Shown: positions 46,801 to 55,711 of the stretch, one piece after another
Numbering within the stretch: the stretch's first letter is position 1
Layout: every line of letters begins with the position of its first letter
Translations under genes and position numbers: made by a program
Notes under the pieces: model-generated
What the model was told of the DNA's origin: nothing
Databases searched by the model: none
Seen by the model: the letters and a program-made list of their open reading frames with translations, nothing else
Assembly: GCF_000430845.1 (NCBI RefSeq)
Contig: NZ_AUMU01000006.1
Location: 168,124-232,123, forward strand
Source: Chryseobacterium gregarium DSM 19109
GTDB taxonomy: Bacteria > Bacteroidota > Bacteroidia > Flavobacteriales > Weeksellaceae
Length of the DNA stretch: 64,000 nt
Direction: 5' to 3'

Positions 46801-47184
46801 CTATCCTAGGTGAACCGAGCTGTTGAGTTTGAACTGTGCAAGCGTTAAGTCATGCCAACGATGCCCGCAGAATCTGCATTGTCTCGCATACGGTGTTCTG
46901 GCCAGCCTGTTACACTTTGGACAGGTGTTGAGAAAAACCTTATCAGGAGCTTCTTTCATTATCCGCCGGGCAACAGATAATTCAAATTCTTCATATCCGT
47001 TATTCAGATGCGCTATTACATCAGGTTGTTCAGTAATCCAACCTCTGTTTACCATTATTTTCCTCATATGGGCATTATCTTCAGTTTTATCCATATACAT
47101 ATGATATTGTAAAGCCAGTTTCTCATGGTCGGTCATCAGATGGCCGAAATAATTTCTGATATAATGGGAAGTCTCTTTGTCCAC
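46801..47184 (-). CDS. Zinc-ribbon hypothetical protein
   Basis: A 127-residue protein whose C-terminal part holds a CPKC...CRFCGHRWH zinc ribbon (about residues 88-110). The N-terminal part is helical (NYFGHLMTDHEKLALQYHMYM). The family is not recognised by name; it may bind nucleic acid or protein. It sits between the two copies of a duplicated gene-end/terminator segment. Confidence 0.65.
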   Translation of the reverse strand: MDKETSHYIRNYFGHLMTDHEKLALQYHMYMDKTEDNAHMRKIMVNRGWITEQPDVIAHLNNGYEEFELSVARRIMKEAPDKVFLNTCPKCNRLARTPYARQCRFCGHRWHDLTLAQFKLNSSVHLG

Positions 47185-47261
47185 GGTATCTTTTTATGGT
47201 TGATTTACTACCATTCAAATATACGAAGTTATGCTGTAGCATAAAAGATTCATGTGATGCA

Positions 47262-47362
47262 CCGCCCGGTTCAATAACCTGAAGATTACCCCGGACACGG
47301 CCCGGCCGATGTCTGAAGAGCAGGGGCTGGAAAAAGTAAAGGAGCATTTCAATATTAAGATA
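47262..47362 (+). pseudogene. Duplicated 3' fragment of the eRF1-like gene
   Basis: The sequence from 47262 (ctgaagattaccccggacacg...) aligns with the end of the gene at 46189-46566 (DLKITLDTAQQMSEEQVLEKVKEHFN). It is followed by the same terminator hairpin. Only the last ~35 codons are present. Confidence 0.7.
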
Positions 47363-47371
47363 ACGCAAAAA

Positions 47372-47406
47372 AAAACTCCGGAAGCCATTGGCTTCCGGAG
47401 TTTTTT
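47372..47406. terminator. Duplicate terminator hairpin
   Basis: The same ACTCCGGAAGCC-ATT-GGCTTCCGGAGT stem and T run as at 46597-46630, carried with the duplicated gene end. It may also end transcription of the minus-strand gene to its right. Confidence 0.75.
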
Positions 47407-47433
47407 ATCTTAAAAATGTAAGTTATTTAATTT

Positions 47434-47919
47434 TTATTTCCAATTATATAATGTCTTAAATTTTAAATATTCTTCTTTATTTTGCATTATATAAATCATA
47501 AAATCATCCAGACTTATTTTTGAATTTGATTGTCCCATATCTTTACGGACAAGTTTCATTAATTCGAAATATTTCTTAAAATGGTCGACCCCATTATTTC
47601 CTGGCTCTTGTAATTCAAGCGTCCAATTTTTAAATGATTCAAACATTTCATCTGAAGCATAGAGAAACATATTCTTTTTAATATCTAAAATCCTCTTCAA
47701 TAATTCTTTATCTGTAACTTTCTTTCCGATTTTTTCACCATGCATTAGGTCAAAAATTATATATACAAGTTCAGAGTAAATCTGATATTTTTTTTCAGAA
47801 AGTTGTGTTTCAATATTCTTGATTTTATCTTTTTGGAATTGAACTCGCCATATGAGATAGGTCGAAAGTGTTCCGAGAATCAATAGTAATATTTCTTTTA
47901 ATGGTAAGTTTTCAATCAT
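47434..47919 (-). CDS. Membrane-anchored hypothetical protein
   Basis: A 161-residue protein with one N-terminal membrane segment (LKEILLLILGTLSTYLIW) followed by a long charged helical domain. The pattern (short TM, then Q-Y-S-E-L-style helices with Y-x-x-F-x-x-W) is common in small hypothetical proteins of bacterial accessory regions. No specific function can be given. Confidence 0.6.
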   Translation of the reverse strand: MIENLPLKEILLLILGTLSTYLIWRVQFQKDKIKNIETQLSEKKYQIYSELVYIIFDLMHGEKIGKKVTDKELLKRILDIKKNMFLYASDEMFESFKNWTLELQEPGNNGVDHFKKYFELMKLVRKDMGQSNSKISLDDFMIYIMQNKEEYLKFKTLYNWK

Positions 47920-48001
47920 ACATTTAATAATTAAAGAGTTTAGATAGGAATTTTGAACAAGGATAACAATTCAGTATTTTGCCTTAATTAGGTAATTTAA
48001 C

Positions 48002-48036
<35 letters not shown>

Positions 48037-48350
48037 AACCGCTTTTCTAAATTAAAACTTCAAAATCAAAACTATCAAAATTTTAATTTTTAATTTTGTT
48101 TTTTAGTGATTTTAAAGATGGTGTATTTCCAGTTGTTTCTTTGTTGTTATGTTGACGTTTATCTGGTTTCAATAGTGAAATCGCTATTCTTTTAGGTCAG
48201 TGCCATAATAATAAATTTTAGAATTATATTAATTTTACTTGAATTTGTAATAAACAAATATATAAATAGTTATGGCTTTATAATTACGGTTTTCCGTAAA
48301 CAAAAAATCCCAACTTTCGTCAGGATAATTATTTCTAATTTACTTATGAT

Positions 48351-48572
48351 CTATATTCCCACTCTTTCAAAAAAATTTGAAAGAGTTATATTTTTGCCGT
48401 GGCAAATACGCATTATGGTAATAAGAGAAATCTGATAATTTTCATCATCTCTTATCCTTCGGACTGTTTTCTCATCTATATTATGATCTACGGCAAATTT
48501 GCTGTTATTATTCAAAGGGATAACCCATTCATCCCGTATATATCGAACAATTTTTTTATTTGCTTCTATCAT
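48351..48572 (-). CDS. Small XRE-type helix-turn-helix regulator
   Basis: A 73-residue protein. FAVDHNIDEKTVRRIRDDENYQISLITIMRICHGKNITLSNFFERVGI fits the Bacteroidota XRE-like HTH (helix 3 containing EKTVRRIRD, followed by I-T-I-M-R-I-C and L-S-x-F-F). Probably a DNA-binding repressor; no adjacent partner is evident. Confidence 0.7.
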   Translation of the reverse strand: MIEANKKIVRYIRDEWVIPLNNNSKFAVDHNIDEKTVRRIRDDENYQISLITIMRICHGKNITLSNFFERVGI

Positions 48573-48655
48573 AAGAACAAATAAATCACATGTTATTTAA
48601 AATATTTCGGACTGAAATCCGAATATTGAAAAATTTTACTATATTTGCAATATAA

Positions 48656-48835
48656 GTTACAGCAATGTAACTTTGCGATACTTCAAAAAACAATAGAAGC
48701 TATTGCTTAGAATCTCGCCCTAAAACTGGTAATTTTTGCATACGAGACGATAAGCAGGAAGCTCACGACCTAGGCGTGGGTTCTCTTATCTGTATGCAGG
48801 GTATACCAGTACCTAAGGGCGGATAATGTAGAGTC
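48656..48835 (+). ncRNA. Structured RNA candidate (long hairpin, possibly 6S-like)
   Basis: A TATATTTG promoter element (48640-48647) is followed by two small hairpins (GTTAC/GTAAC at 48656-48671; CAATAG/CTATTG at 48691-48705). A ~106-nt rod then forms through five nested helices: CGCCCT/AGGGCG (48716/48816), ACTGGTA/TACCAGT (48725/48804), GCATAC/GTATGC (48738/48792), GATAAG/CTTATC (48749/48785) and GAAGCTCACG/CGTGGGTTC (48758/48775). An interrupted rod of this length suits 6S RNA, but no broad central bubble is clear. The apical hairpin also resembles IS200/IS605 ends. The structure is directly readable; the identity is not certain. Confidence 0.5.
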
Positions 48836-49219
48836 CCATGCCGTTTTATTTTCATGCCGCCCGCTTTTTCTACAAAACAATCTAAGCCTGCTTTTTAACA
48901 TAGGAATGCTGCCGGAGATGCGGTAATGTATTTCGCTGCGCTGTATTCGGAATGACACGGAACAATAGGGTGTACAACCTATTGCGGGGCTTCGACAGGC
49001 CCACTTACCAAAAATAGACAGGCTTATAAGCCATTCACTTATACAACCTTTTCCTGCTAAAGCCAACGCGAAGAAGAAAGGGCAGGGGAGGGATATGTTG
49101 TAAAATCATCAAACCATGAAAACCCTGCAGGCGCAGCCGTCTGAAGACGGCCGCCCGCTTGCAGCCTGCCTAAGCCGGAACCGCATACCGGCAGGCACTG
49201 AACCCAAAAAGAGTATACC

Positions 49220-49810
49220 ATGAAAAAGAAAAAAACAGATTTTGAATCCGGATGCTGGGCAGGCCGCGGCAAACATTCCGCCCCCGGCCTGATGGAAACC
49301 TTTTTCCAATTCCATGATCCGGCCGCCGCCAGAAACAGGCTGTATGACATGATGGACTTTACCCAAAAGCGGGAAGTCCTGATGAAAGACAACCCGTCCG
49401 TGGTCTTTCATTTCTACCTTTCGCTCCGGTCGTTTGTCCGCGCTGCGTACTGCCTTCAGGCGAAGGCCGGAAAACGGGAATTCCGGGTTCCGGCAGAACC
49501 GGTATCTGCACCGGCTTTCATGCCGGGTCCGCTTTCGGAGGAAGAATACCGCCAGCCGTTCCTGGTGTTCCGGAAAGCCTTCAGCGAATTCAGCGTCAGG
49601 GATTTTGACGGGTTCCTGGCAGACCTCGTGTATTTCTCCCTCGGCACTTTCAGCCATGTCCCGGAAGGCAATATCATCACGCCGTTCATCCACCTGAACA
49701 AAATGCTGGATGCGGCACAGTTAATTCTGGACAGGGAGGCCATGAAAAAAATGAAGCCCCGGCAAGCCCGGCCACCGGACGGTGAAGAGGCTGTTTCAGC
49801 AATCCACTGA
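49220..49810 (+). CDS. Conserved-looking hypothetical protein
   Basis: A 196-residue, largely helical cytoplasmic protein (DPAAARNRLYDMMDFTQKREVL, FLADLVYFSLGTFSHVP, IHLNKMLDAAQLIL). No catalytic motif or family recognised. GC is higher than in its flanks and the coding pattern is clear. The start follows a 'taccATG' after an A-rich tract. Confidence 0.65.
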   Translation: MKKKKTDFESGCWAGRGKHSAPGLMETFFQFHDPAAARNRLYDMMDFTQKREVLMKDNPSVVFHFYLSLRSFVRAAYCLQAKAGKREFRVPAEPVSAPAFMPGPLSEEEYRQPFLVFRKAFSEFSVRDFDGFLADLVYFSLGTFSHVPEGNIITPFIHLNKMLDAAQLILDREAMKKMKPRQARPPDGEEAVSAIH

Positions 49811-50182
49811 AAAAGAATGTTTAACTGATATTAAGTCTGCTGCATCCGGCCGGGAAAGCCTGTGCAGAACCCTTTGAATCAAAGGTTTAACAGGTGATTC
49901 AGGGAAGGGTTTCGGATGCCTGTTTATTTGCAGGCCCGGGTGAAGTAAGAAAGGCGGCAGAAGAACGGGCTGAAGATGATACCCATTACTGTAAAAAAAG
50001 GAAATCTTAAATTAAAGCAAATACTGTATGGTAACCGCTGTTGTAAAGAAAACAGAAAAGCCTTTACCTTCATTGCCGGATGCCGGCTTCCCTTATAAAA
50101 AAATCATAAATTATGGACAGGCCCGTTATGGCGGTCTCTATTTTGCTTTTGCTACTTCATCACCAATAAAAAATATAAACAT

Positions 50183-51334
50183 ATGTTAGCAATGAATTTC
50201 CGCGGACCTTTTCGCGTGCGTGCAGACCGCAATATGCCTGAGCCGCAGATAGAACATCCGGAAGACGCCATCGTGCGGGTTTTAAGATCCTGCATCTGCG
50301 GCTCGGATCTGCATCTTTACCATGGCCTTGTTCCCGATACGCGGGTGGGTACTACGTTTGGGCATGAGTTCATCGGAGAGGTCGTTGAAATCGGCTCTTC
50401 CGTACAAAAACTTAAAGTGGGCGACAAGGTGATGGTGCCTTTTAATATTGCCTGCGGGAAATGTGCCTTCTGCAAGCAGGAACTTTACGGCAACTGCCAT
50501 GAATCCAATCCCATGGCCACTGCCGTAGGTGGGATTTTCGGTTATTCCCACACGGCCGGCGGCTATCAGGGAGGGCAGGCGGAATATGCCCGCGTGCCTT
50601 ACGCCGATGTAGGCCCGACCGTGATTCCCGACTGGATGGACCCCGATGATGCCGTGCTGCTTACCGATGTTGTGCCTACCGGCTATCAGGCCGCAGAAAT
50701 GGCGGGCATACAAAAAGGCGATACCGTAGTGGTTTTTGGCGCAGGACCTATCGGTATTATGGCAGCCAAATGTGCATGGCTTTTCGGCGCAGGAAGGGTA
50801 ATCGTGATCGACCACCTGGAATACCGGCTTGATTTCGTAGCAAAATATGCACAATGTGAAGCTTATAATTTTAACAGTATCGGCGACCCGGTGGTCTTCA
50901 TCAAAACCCAAACCGATTCTCTGGGAGCGGATGTCTGCATAGATGCCGTAGGCTGCGAGGCGAAAGGAAACCTGATGAATACGGTGATGGGAACAAAGCT
51001 GCTGTTGCAGGGTGGTTCTACCACGGCGCTCCATTGGGCCATTAACGGGGTGAAGAAAGGCGGAATCGTTTCTATTGTGGGGGTCTACGGCCCTATAGAT
51101 GCCCTGGTGCCGATCGGCAACGTTGTGAATAAAGGGATTACGATCCGGGCCAACCAGGCCGCTGTGAAACGCCACCTGCCCAAGCTTATTGAGCACGTAA
51201 AAAACGGTATTCTTGACCCGAAACAGCTCATCACCCACCGCGTTCCGCTGGAAGAAGTGGCAGACGCCTACCATATATTTTCGCGCAAGCTGGACGGCTG
51301 CATAAAGACAGTGCTTATTCCGCCAACCGCTTAA
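50183..51334 (+). CDS. Zinc-dependent alcohol dehydrogenase (formaldehyde-dehydrogenase type)
   Basis: A 383-residue MDR enzyme. The catalytic zinc site is RSCICGSDLHLYHG (Cys about 38) with GHEFIGEV (His/Glu about 61-62). The structural zinc lobe is CGKCAFCKQELYGNC (four Cys, about 92-106). The NAD site is VVVFGAGPIGIMAA (about 188-200) with IVIDH. The sequence, including the long insertion AVGGIFGYSHTAGGYQGGQAEY, matches glutathione-independent formaldehyde dehydrogenase-like and related threonine-dehydrogenase-like enzymes. Cytosolic, likely NAD-linked alcohol or aldehyde oxidation. It precedes a membrane protein gene after ~30 bp. Confidence 0.9.
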   Translation: MLAMNFRGPFRVRADRNMPEPQIEHPEDAIVRVLRSCICGSDLHLYHGLVPDTRVGTTFGHEFIGEVVEIGSSVQKLKVGDKVMVPFNIACGKCAFCKQELYGNCHESNPMATAVGGIFGYSHTAGGYQGGQAEYARVPYADVGPTVIPDWMDPDDAVLLTDVVPTGYQAAEMAGIQKGDTVVVFGAGPIGIMAAKCAWLFGAGRVIVIDHLEYRLDFVAKYAQCEAYNFNSIGDPVVFIKTQTDSLGADVCIDAVGCEAKGNLMNTVMGTKLLLQGGSTTALHWAINGVKKGGIVSIVGVYGPIDALVPIGNVVNKGITIRANQAAVKRHLPKLIEHVKNGILDPKQLITHRVPLEEVADAYHIFSRKLDGCIKTVLIPPTA

Positions 51335-51363
51335 CAAGTTTTTAACCCAAAAAATATTACGAC

Positions 51364-51891
51364 ATGCTTACAGACGAAACCAAGCCCTCCGATTTTAAAA
51401 AAAGCGAACCGGCAGATCACAGTCATATAAAAGGTTGGGGAATAGATGCCGATCCTGAAAATGATCCCGTTTATCCTATGAAAAAACGCACCAACGAAGA
51501 ACATGAGGGGTATGCCTGGGAAAGACCGGAACAGCAACCTGAAAACGTTGAAATCCTGAAGTCCGTAGAGCGGCCGAATTTAACCGCTGCCTTTGGCACT
51601 GCATCGCCGCCGGAAGGTATTAACGGAGAAATCAGAAAACTGGCCTTCCGTTACAGTGAATCCAGCTACGGTAGATGGCTTCCGCTGGTGCTGGCAGACC
51701 GTGTAGGCGCATTGGAAGGGATTATTGACGACCTGAAAAAAGGACATGTGCCCAATATCTTTGCCGAGCGCGGCTGGGGAGCCGAATGGAAGTACAACAG
51801 AAAGAATTTCCTGCTGAAAGTGGCTGCCGCAGTAGCGGTGACCGCTGTCGCCATAAGCGTACTCTCTTCAAAAAAGAAAAACGACGATTGA
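51364..51891 (+). CDS. Small protein with C-terminal membrane anchor
   Basis: The 175-residue protein is acidic and disordered at first (SDFKKSEPADHSHIKGWGIDADPEN), then has FRYSESSYGRWLPLVLADRVGALEG, and ends in one membrane helix (LLKVAAAVAVTAVAISVL) with a K-rich tail. It lies 29 bp after the dehydrogenase and likely shares its transcript. No function recognised. Confidence 0.65.
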   Translation: MLTDETKPSDFKKSEPADHSHIKGWGIDADPENDPVYPMKKRTNEEHEGYAWERPEQQPENVEILKSVERPNLTAAFGTASPPEGINGEIRKLAFRYSESSYGRWLPLVLADRVGALEGIIDDLKKGHVPNIFAERGWGAEWKYNRKNFLLKVAAAVAVTAVAISVLSSKKKNDD

Positions 51892-51897
51892 TCTGCC

Positions 51898-51923
51898 CAT
51901 GGCCGGAAGAAATTCCGGCCATG
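51898..51923 (+). terminator. Terminator after the dehydrogenase pair
   Basis: CATGGCCGGAA pairs exactly with TTCCGGCCATG around a GAAA tetraloop, followed by tttatg. It lies 7 bp after the stop. Confidence 0.75.
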
Positions 51924-52172
51924 TTTATGTCTTAAAAACTTCCTCCTCCCGAAAAAGCAGGAATAGCGGTTACCAGGTTCCGAAGTTCCATGGTAAACAG
52001 AGAATATTCTTATCGTTTTTTGAGATTTTAATAGCAATTACGTTCTGGGGCTTTGCGATGATGGGGCAATCGAAGCACAAATCTTTAATTATGCACAAAA
52101 GTTCAATCGAAGAAATACCGATGAACTTTGCAGTTTCGCCCCTCTAGTGCAAAACCCTTAGCAGTAGTCGTT

Positions 52173-52826
52173 TTATTCATTAAATCTATTTCCTCCCCCA
52201 TAAAGGTCAAAATTTATTGATAGTTTTAAGTCGTTCATTCTCCTGATGTTGTCTGTATCAATGCTGTGTCCACCAATCATTCCGTTTACGTTATGAATAT
52301 CCATTGCAACTTGAATATAGCCATTTGCTTTGTCAACAAGCCTTTTTACTCCGTCTTTGTCTTGCTCTAAGAAGTCAAGTAGTTTTTTTAGTTTGTCTTC
52401 AAACTCGTCTGGCTCCGGATTAGGCAAAATTTTAAAATTGCTAAACTTGTGATTTGATTTTCCATTTTTTCTGAGGTCACCTTTATTCCAAAATTCGGTT
52501 GGCTTTAAATTCGTCATTGCTTTTAACTCGTCAACAGATAAATTTTCTGATGTCGCTCTGAAATATACTCGATGATTTGCTTCTGTTCCAACACCTATAA
52601 CTTCTTTATTCGTAGTATTAATATAAACTGTAAAATAAAATCGTTCGTCAACTACTGGCAAATAAGCAATGATATAGCTGTCTTCAGTGTCGCGGTCAAT
52701 ACGGTCAACTTTTAATTTGTTGTCAATATAGATTGGACTATGAATTTCAAGATACTGTTCAGTTGCTCCAAGAGTCTTTTCCTTGAATTCGTTTTCTATA
52801 AGTTCTATTAATTGTTGGTCGGTCAT
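52173..52826 (-). CDS. DUF4279-type hypothetical protein
   Basis: Read from the ATG at 52826 (MTDQQLIELIENEF), 217 residues; an in-frame upstream Met at 52880 would extend into a hairpin and is less likely. The segment VYFRATSENLSVDELKAMTN with LKPTEFWNKGD matches the DUF4279 pattern, a family found among immunity-like proteins. It is bounded by two direct copies of the 16-bp motif (52012 and 52911), as expected for an inserted gene cassette. No signal peptide. Confidence 0.65.
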   Translation of the reverse strand: MTDQQLIELIENEFKEKTLGATEQYLEIHSPIYIDNKLKVDRIDRDTEDSYIIAYLPVVDERFYFTVYINTTNKEVIGVGTEANHRVYFRATSENLSVDELKAMTNLKPTEFWNKGDLRKNGKSNHKFSNFKILPNPEPDEFEDKLKKLLDFLEQDKDGVKRLVDKANGYIQVAMDIHNVNGMIGGHSIDTDNIRRMNDLKLSINFDLYGGGNRFNE

Positions 52827-52851
52827 ACTATTACTGCTAACATGTTTATAA

Positions 52852-52910
52852 CCGCTATACAATAGCGCATATCTACCCAAATTCGCATGGATATGCGCTA
52901 AAATATAGCG
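52852..52910. repeat. Extended hairpin beside DUF4279 gene
   Basis: An outer stem CGCTATA/TATAGCG and an inner stem AGCGCATATC/GATATGCGCT flank a ~16-nt loop. The hairpin ends directly against the 16-bp motif at 52911. This looks like a folded recombination or termination site rather than coding DNA. Confidence 0.6.
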
Positions 52911-53363
52911 ATCGTTTTTTGAGATTAGTTTGTGCCAATGCGAAGTGTTTCGTTATTTTTAATTTACTAGGGTCGTAAACTGTCAAAAAGATTTTTAATT
53001 ACTTCATTTTCTTTCACAGTTTCCGTTCGTTCAGTAAAATTATTTTCAGCATTCCAATTATACTCATCTTCTGCTTCTTTCTATTTTTGCTTCAATTTTT
53101 TGTTTATATACTTTAATAGATTTTATTGCTGTATCTCAATAAACACTCCAAACATTCAGCAACTCTTAAAATAGCTTAATATAAAACTTCACGTAACTTT
53201 ATTGCCAGACTGATTAGAGAATATGACCTGAGAAGTGTTCAATAGAAACTAATTCTCTCATTTTGATTTATTCAATATTCTTCTCAAGAAGTTTCCAGAG
53301 CTTATTGAAGGACATAAGGGCTACAGAGCTTTGGATACCCAAAATGTCTAAACGATTTTAATT

Positions 53364-54461
53364 TTAATATAATTCTCTACTCCAAATAATGTCAATTTTA
53401 GGATCATCATTAAAAGGGACGTTAATTCTTCTGAGTTCGTTTAATGTCTCTGTTTTTATTTGCTGAGCCTGCTCGATATTATTCAATGCATTTTGGTTGG
53501 CCAGCTGAACTTCTTTCGCCAAAGCTTGCTGGTTTTCTGCCAACATTTTCAGCTCATCTTTCATTGTTTTTGCATTTTCAACTGCATAAGCATCAGCTGC
53601 CAATGATCCTGCCTGCAAAATCAAGGATACTAGACCTGCGCTTCTAGCCGCTTCTGCTTGTCTGGCCTTATATTCTCGGTAAAGCCTAACATTAGCATAA
53701 AATTGTTTTTCGGTTTCAGTAAATTGTTTATTCAATTGCGATATCCTGTCATAAGCATGGTTTTCTTTTATTTGGTTTTCATACTTTATAGTTACAGACA
53801 ACCAATAGCGTGAGTATTGAAGCGATTCAGGTATGGGGGCATCATCAGGGGGCATAGACAAAGTAATTTTTTTTAATCGTTCTCTACTAAGAATATGAGC
53901 AGCTTTTTTCTGAAGATGATAATCATCTGCAAGTGGCTCGAAAAGTAGATCATCACCATCGTTTCTGGCTTTAACAAAATGGCCCTGCTCAGAAAATGAG
54001 TTTTTCAGGTCAGGACCGACATGCGGTGATAGAAGATAAGTCGCGTATGCATCAACAACTGATTCTCCCGCTCCAATAGGGAAACAGTATTGTTTATGAG
54101 CATTTCCATTAATGTCGAAATGTTTTTCTACAACATAGTAATAATTTACATTTTTTGGAATGCTGCTATATACTTTTTTGAAGTGGTTTCTGCAGTCTTT
54201 CAAATCATCAGGTAGATTATATAAAAGCTTGTTGAAGAAGCTAATTGCATCTGAAATCCCGTCAGGTTTGGTTTCACGAGACTGAGGGGTAAAGCTAAGT
54301 ATATCTACCGGGCCTTTCGGAATTAACCTAACTAAGAAGCCGCCTGGATCATCCATGGCATCTGAATAAATTTGTTGTGATAAGATTATATTCTTTGGGA
54401 GGATAATCATGGCTAAGCTTGCTTTGCTTAGTGACTTAACGAAATCTCTTCTTGTACTCAT
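53364..54461 (-). CDS. Tat-signal protein with coiled coil (operon with next gene)
   Basis: A 365-residue protein starting MSTRRDFVKSLSKASLAMIIL, a twin-arginine-type signal. The middle is globular, and residues ~235-345 form a long helix/coiled coil (QFTETEKQFYANVRLYREYKARQAEA, QALAKEVQLANQNALNNIEQAQQ) around a hydrophobic segment (AGLVSLILQAGSLAADAYA). The start lies 1 bp after the stop of the upstream gene, so the two are probably made together. No family recognised. A two-component helical pore former is possible but speculative. Confidence 0.6.
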   Translation of the reverse strand: MSTRRDFVKSLSKASLAMIILPKNIILSQQIYSDAMDDPGGFLVRLIPKGPVDILSFTPQSRETKPDGISDAISFFNKLLYNLPDDLKDCRNHFKKVYSSIPKNVNYYYVVEKHFDINGNAHKQYCFPIGAGESVVDAYATYLLSPHVGPDLKNSFSEQGHFVKARNDGDDLLFEPLADDYHLQKKAAHILSRERLKKITLSMPPDDAPIPESLQYSRYWLSVTIKYENQIKENHAYDRISQLNKQFTETEKQFYANVRLYREYKARQAEAARSAGLVSLILQAGSLAADAYAVENAKTMKDELKMLAENQQALAKEVQLANQNALNNIEQAQQIKTETLNELRRINVPFNDDPKIDIIWSRELY

Positions 54462-54462
54462 G

Positions 54463-55518
54463 TTATGAAATCCTAAAATTAATATATTTAATAGTACTAA
54501 TGGCTAAGTTATGAACACTGGACAGTGCTAATAAGTTATTTTGCTCGCTCGAATACAGACTTGCCTTTGCATTTATGTAATTATTGATTACAGCGTTATT
54601 AATATGTTCTATATCTGTAATTCTAGGCTTGTCCTGATTTTTAAATCTAATTGTTTTTTTCAAAACAAAAACATTTTTGTCATACCCAGATGGGATTGAG
54701 GTTACAGTACTGGGTTCGTAGCTGCTTAGTTGGGAAAATATTTCGGTATCAATATATCCCAGCAAGGATAGGTTATTTAGAATTGTCTTTTTTTCATTAT
54801 CGAAGACTATTGGATTAAATTTTGGTTTATGCATATTCAGTCGTCTTTCGTTGTTATATTGTGCAGGGTCTTCATGAGCTGCCTCTTGAATGCAGACTTT
54901 AAATCTCCAATCAGCAATAAAGGAATCAGATCTAATTGATTCAATTGTAGTTGTTGATCCAGCTAATTGAATATCAAGACATGCAGGATCAGTCCATATT
55001 GCACTTTTTAAATATTTAAGATACTCGGTTTGTTCAATTTTAATGTCTTGAGGACTTACATTGATGAGCTTACATAGTTCAAAGTCATTTTGAGCAGCGT
55101 TGCAAAGCATTGCGATAGTCAGGATGTCAGTTTCTTTTTTTAAGACCTGCATTGATTTTCTGATATCTGAGAGATATGAGTTGACGTCTTGACTATTCTT
55201 TCTGATAAATTCAGCTTTCCCCTTCACATCAGATTTATTAGTAGCAATGTCTGCCTGAAGTTTATTGTATAAAACAGGCATTCTCGAGGAAACAACGATA
55301 AGGTCATTTATTCTTCTTGTATATTCAACTTTATCGGGAAGTTGGACCACAGTATCATAAATTATATCAAGTTTGTCATTTATAATTGAAAGCTTCTTAT
55401 TCATCTCAACAAGCATAGCTACCATAGCATCAATAGGATCTCCTGAAGCTCTTTTTGAAAAAGATGAATAAAGGCTATAGACAAAACTGGCTATGGCTAT
55501 TGCAGTAACTGGTTCCAT
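54463..55518 (-). CDS. Helical protein with hydrophobic N-terminus
   Basis: A 351-residue protein. It has an N-terminal hydrophobic segment (TAIAIASFVYSLYSSF), an amphipathic helical region (about 30-150: VEMNKKLSIINDKLDIIYDTVVQL) and a mixed C-terminal half. It has no cleavable signal evident and no recognised family. It is the first gene of a two-gene unit with the Tat-signal protein. The gene pair and one further secreted gene lie between two motif copies (52911, 56553). Confidence 0.6.
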   Translation of the reverse strand: MEPVTAIAIASFVYSLYSSFSKRASGDPIDAMVAMLVEMNKKLSIINDKLDIIYDTVVQLPDKVEYTRRINDLIVVSSRMPVLYNKLQADIATNKSDVKGKAEFIRKNSQDVNSYLSDIRKSMQVLKKETDILTIAMLCNAAQNDFELCKLINVSPQDIKIEQTEYLKYLKSAIWTDPACLDIQLAGSTTTIESIRSDSFIADWRFKVCIQEAAHEDPAQYNNERRLNMHKPKFNPIVFDNEKKTILNNLSLLGYIDTEIFSQLSSYEPSTVTSIPSGYDKNVFVLKKTIRFKNQDKPRITDIEHINNAVINNYINAKASLYSSEQNNLLALSSVHNLAISTIKYINFRIS

Positions 55519-55711
55519 ATTTTATTTTTTGTAAAAGCAATATTAATACTACAAAATACCTATAAGGTGGTATTTTATAATTGATTATTTAATTTTAGAT
55601 TTTGTTAAAGTTAAAATCAAAATTTGTCATGTGAAATAACCCTTTTGTGGTATATTATATTGTAATCAACTACTAAAAAAATAGTAAACTCAATCCATCC
55701 ACAACGTTATC

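Noticed and set aside
48758-48783. Right end of an IS200/IS605 element
   Set aside because: The apical hairpin resembles such ends, but no TnpA or TnpB gene is adjacent and the hairpin is nested in a longer paired rod.
52852-52910. Classical integron attC site
   Set aside because: The hairpin is attC-like in shape, but I cannot find proper GTTRRRY/RYYYAAC core boxes or an integrase gene.
53364-54461. Tat-signal protein as a redox enzyme
   Set aside because: No cofactor-binding or catalytic motif follows the signal; the second half is coiled coil.
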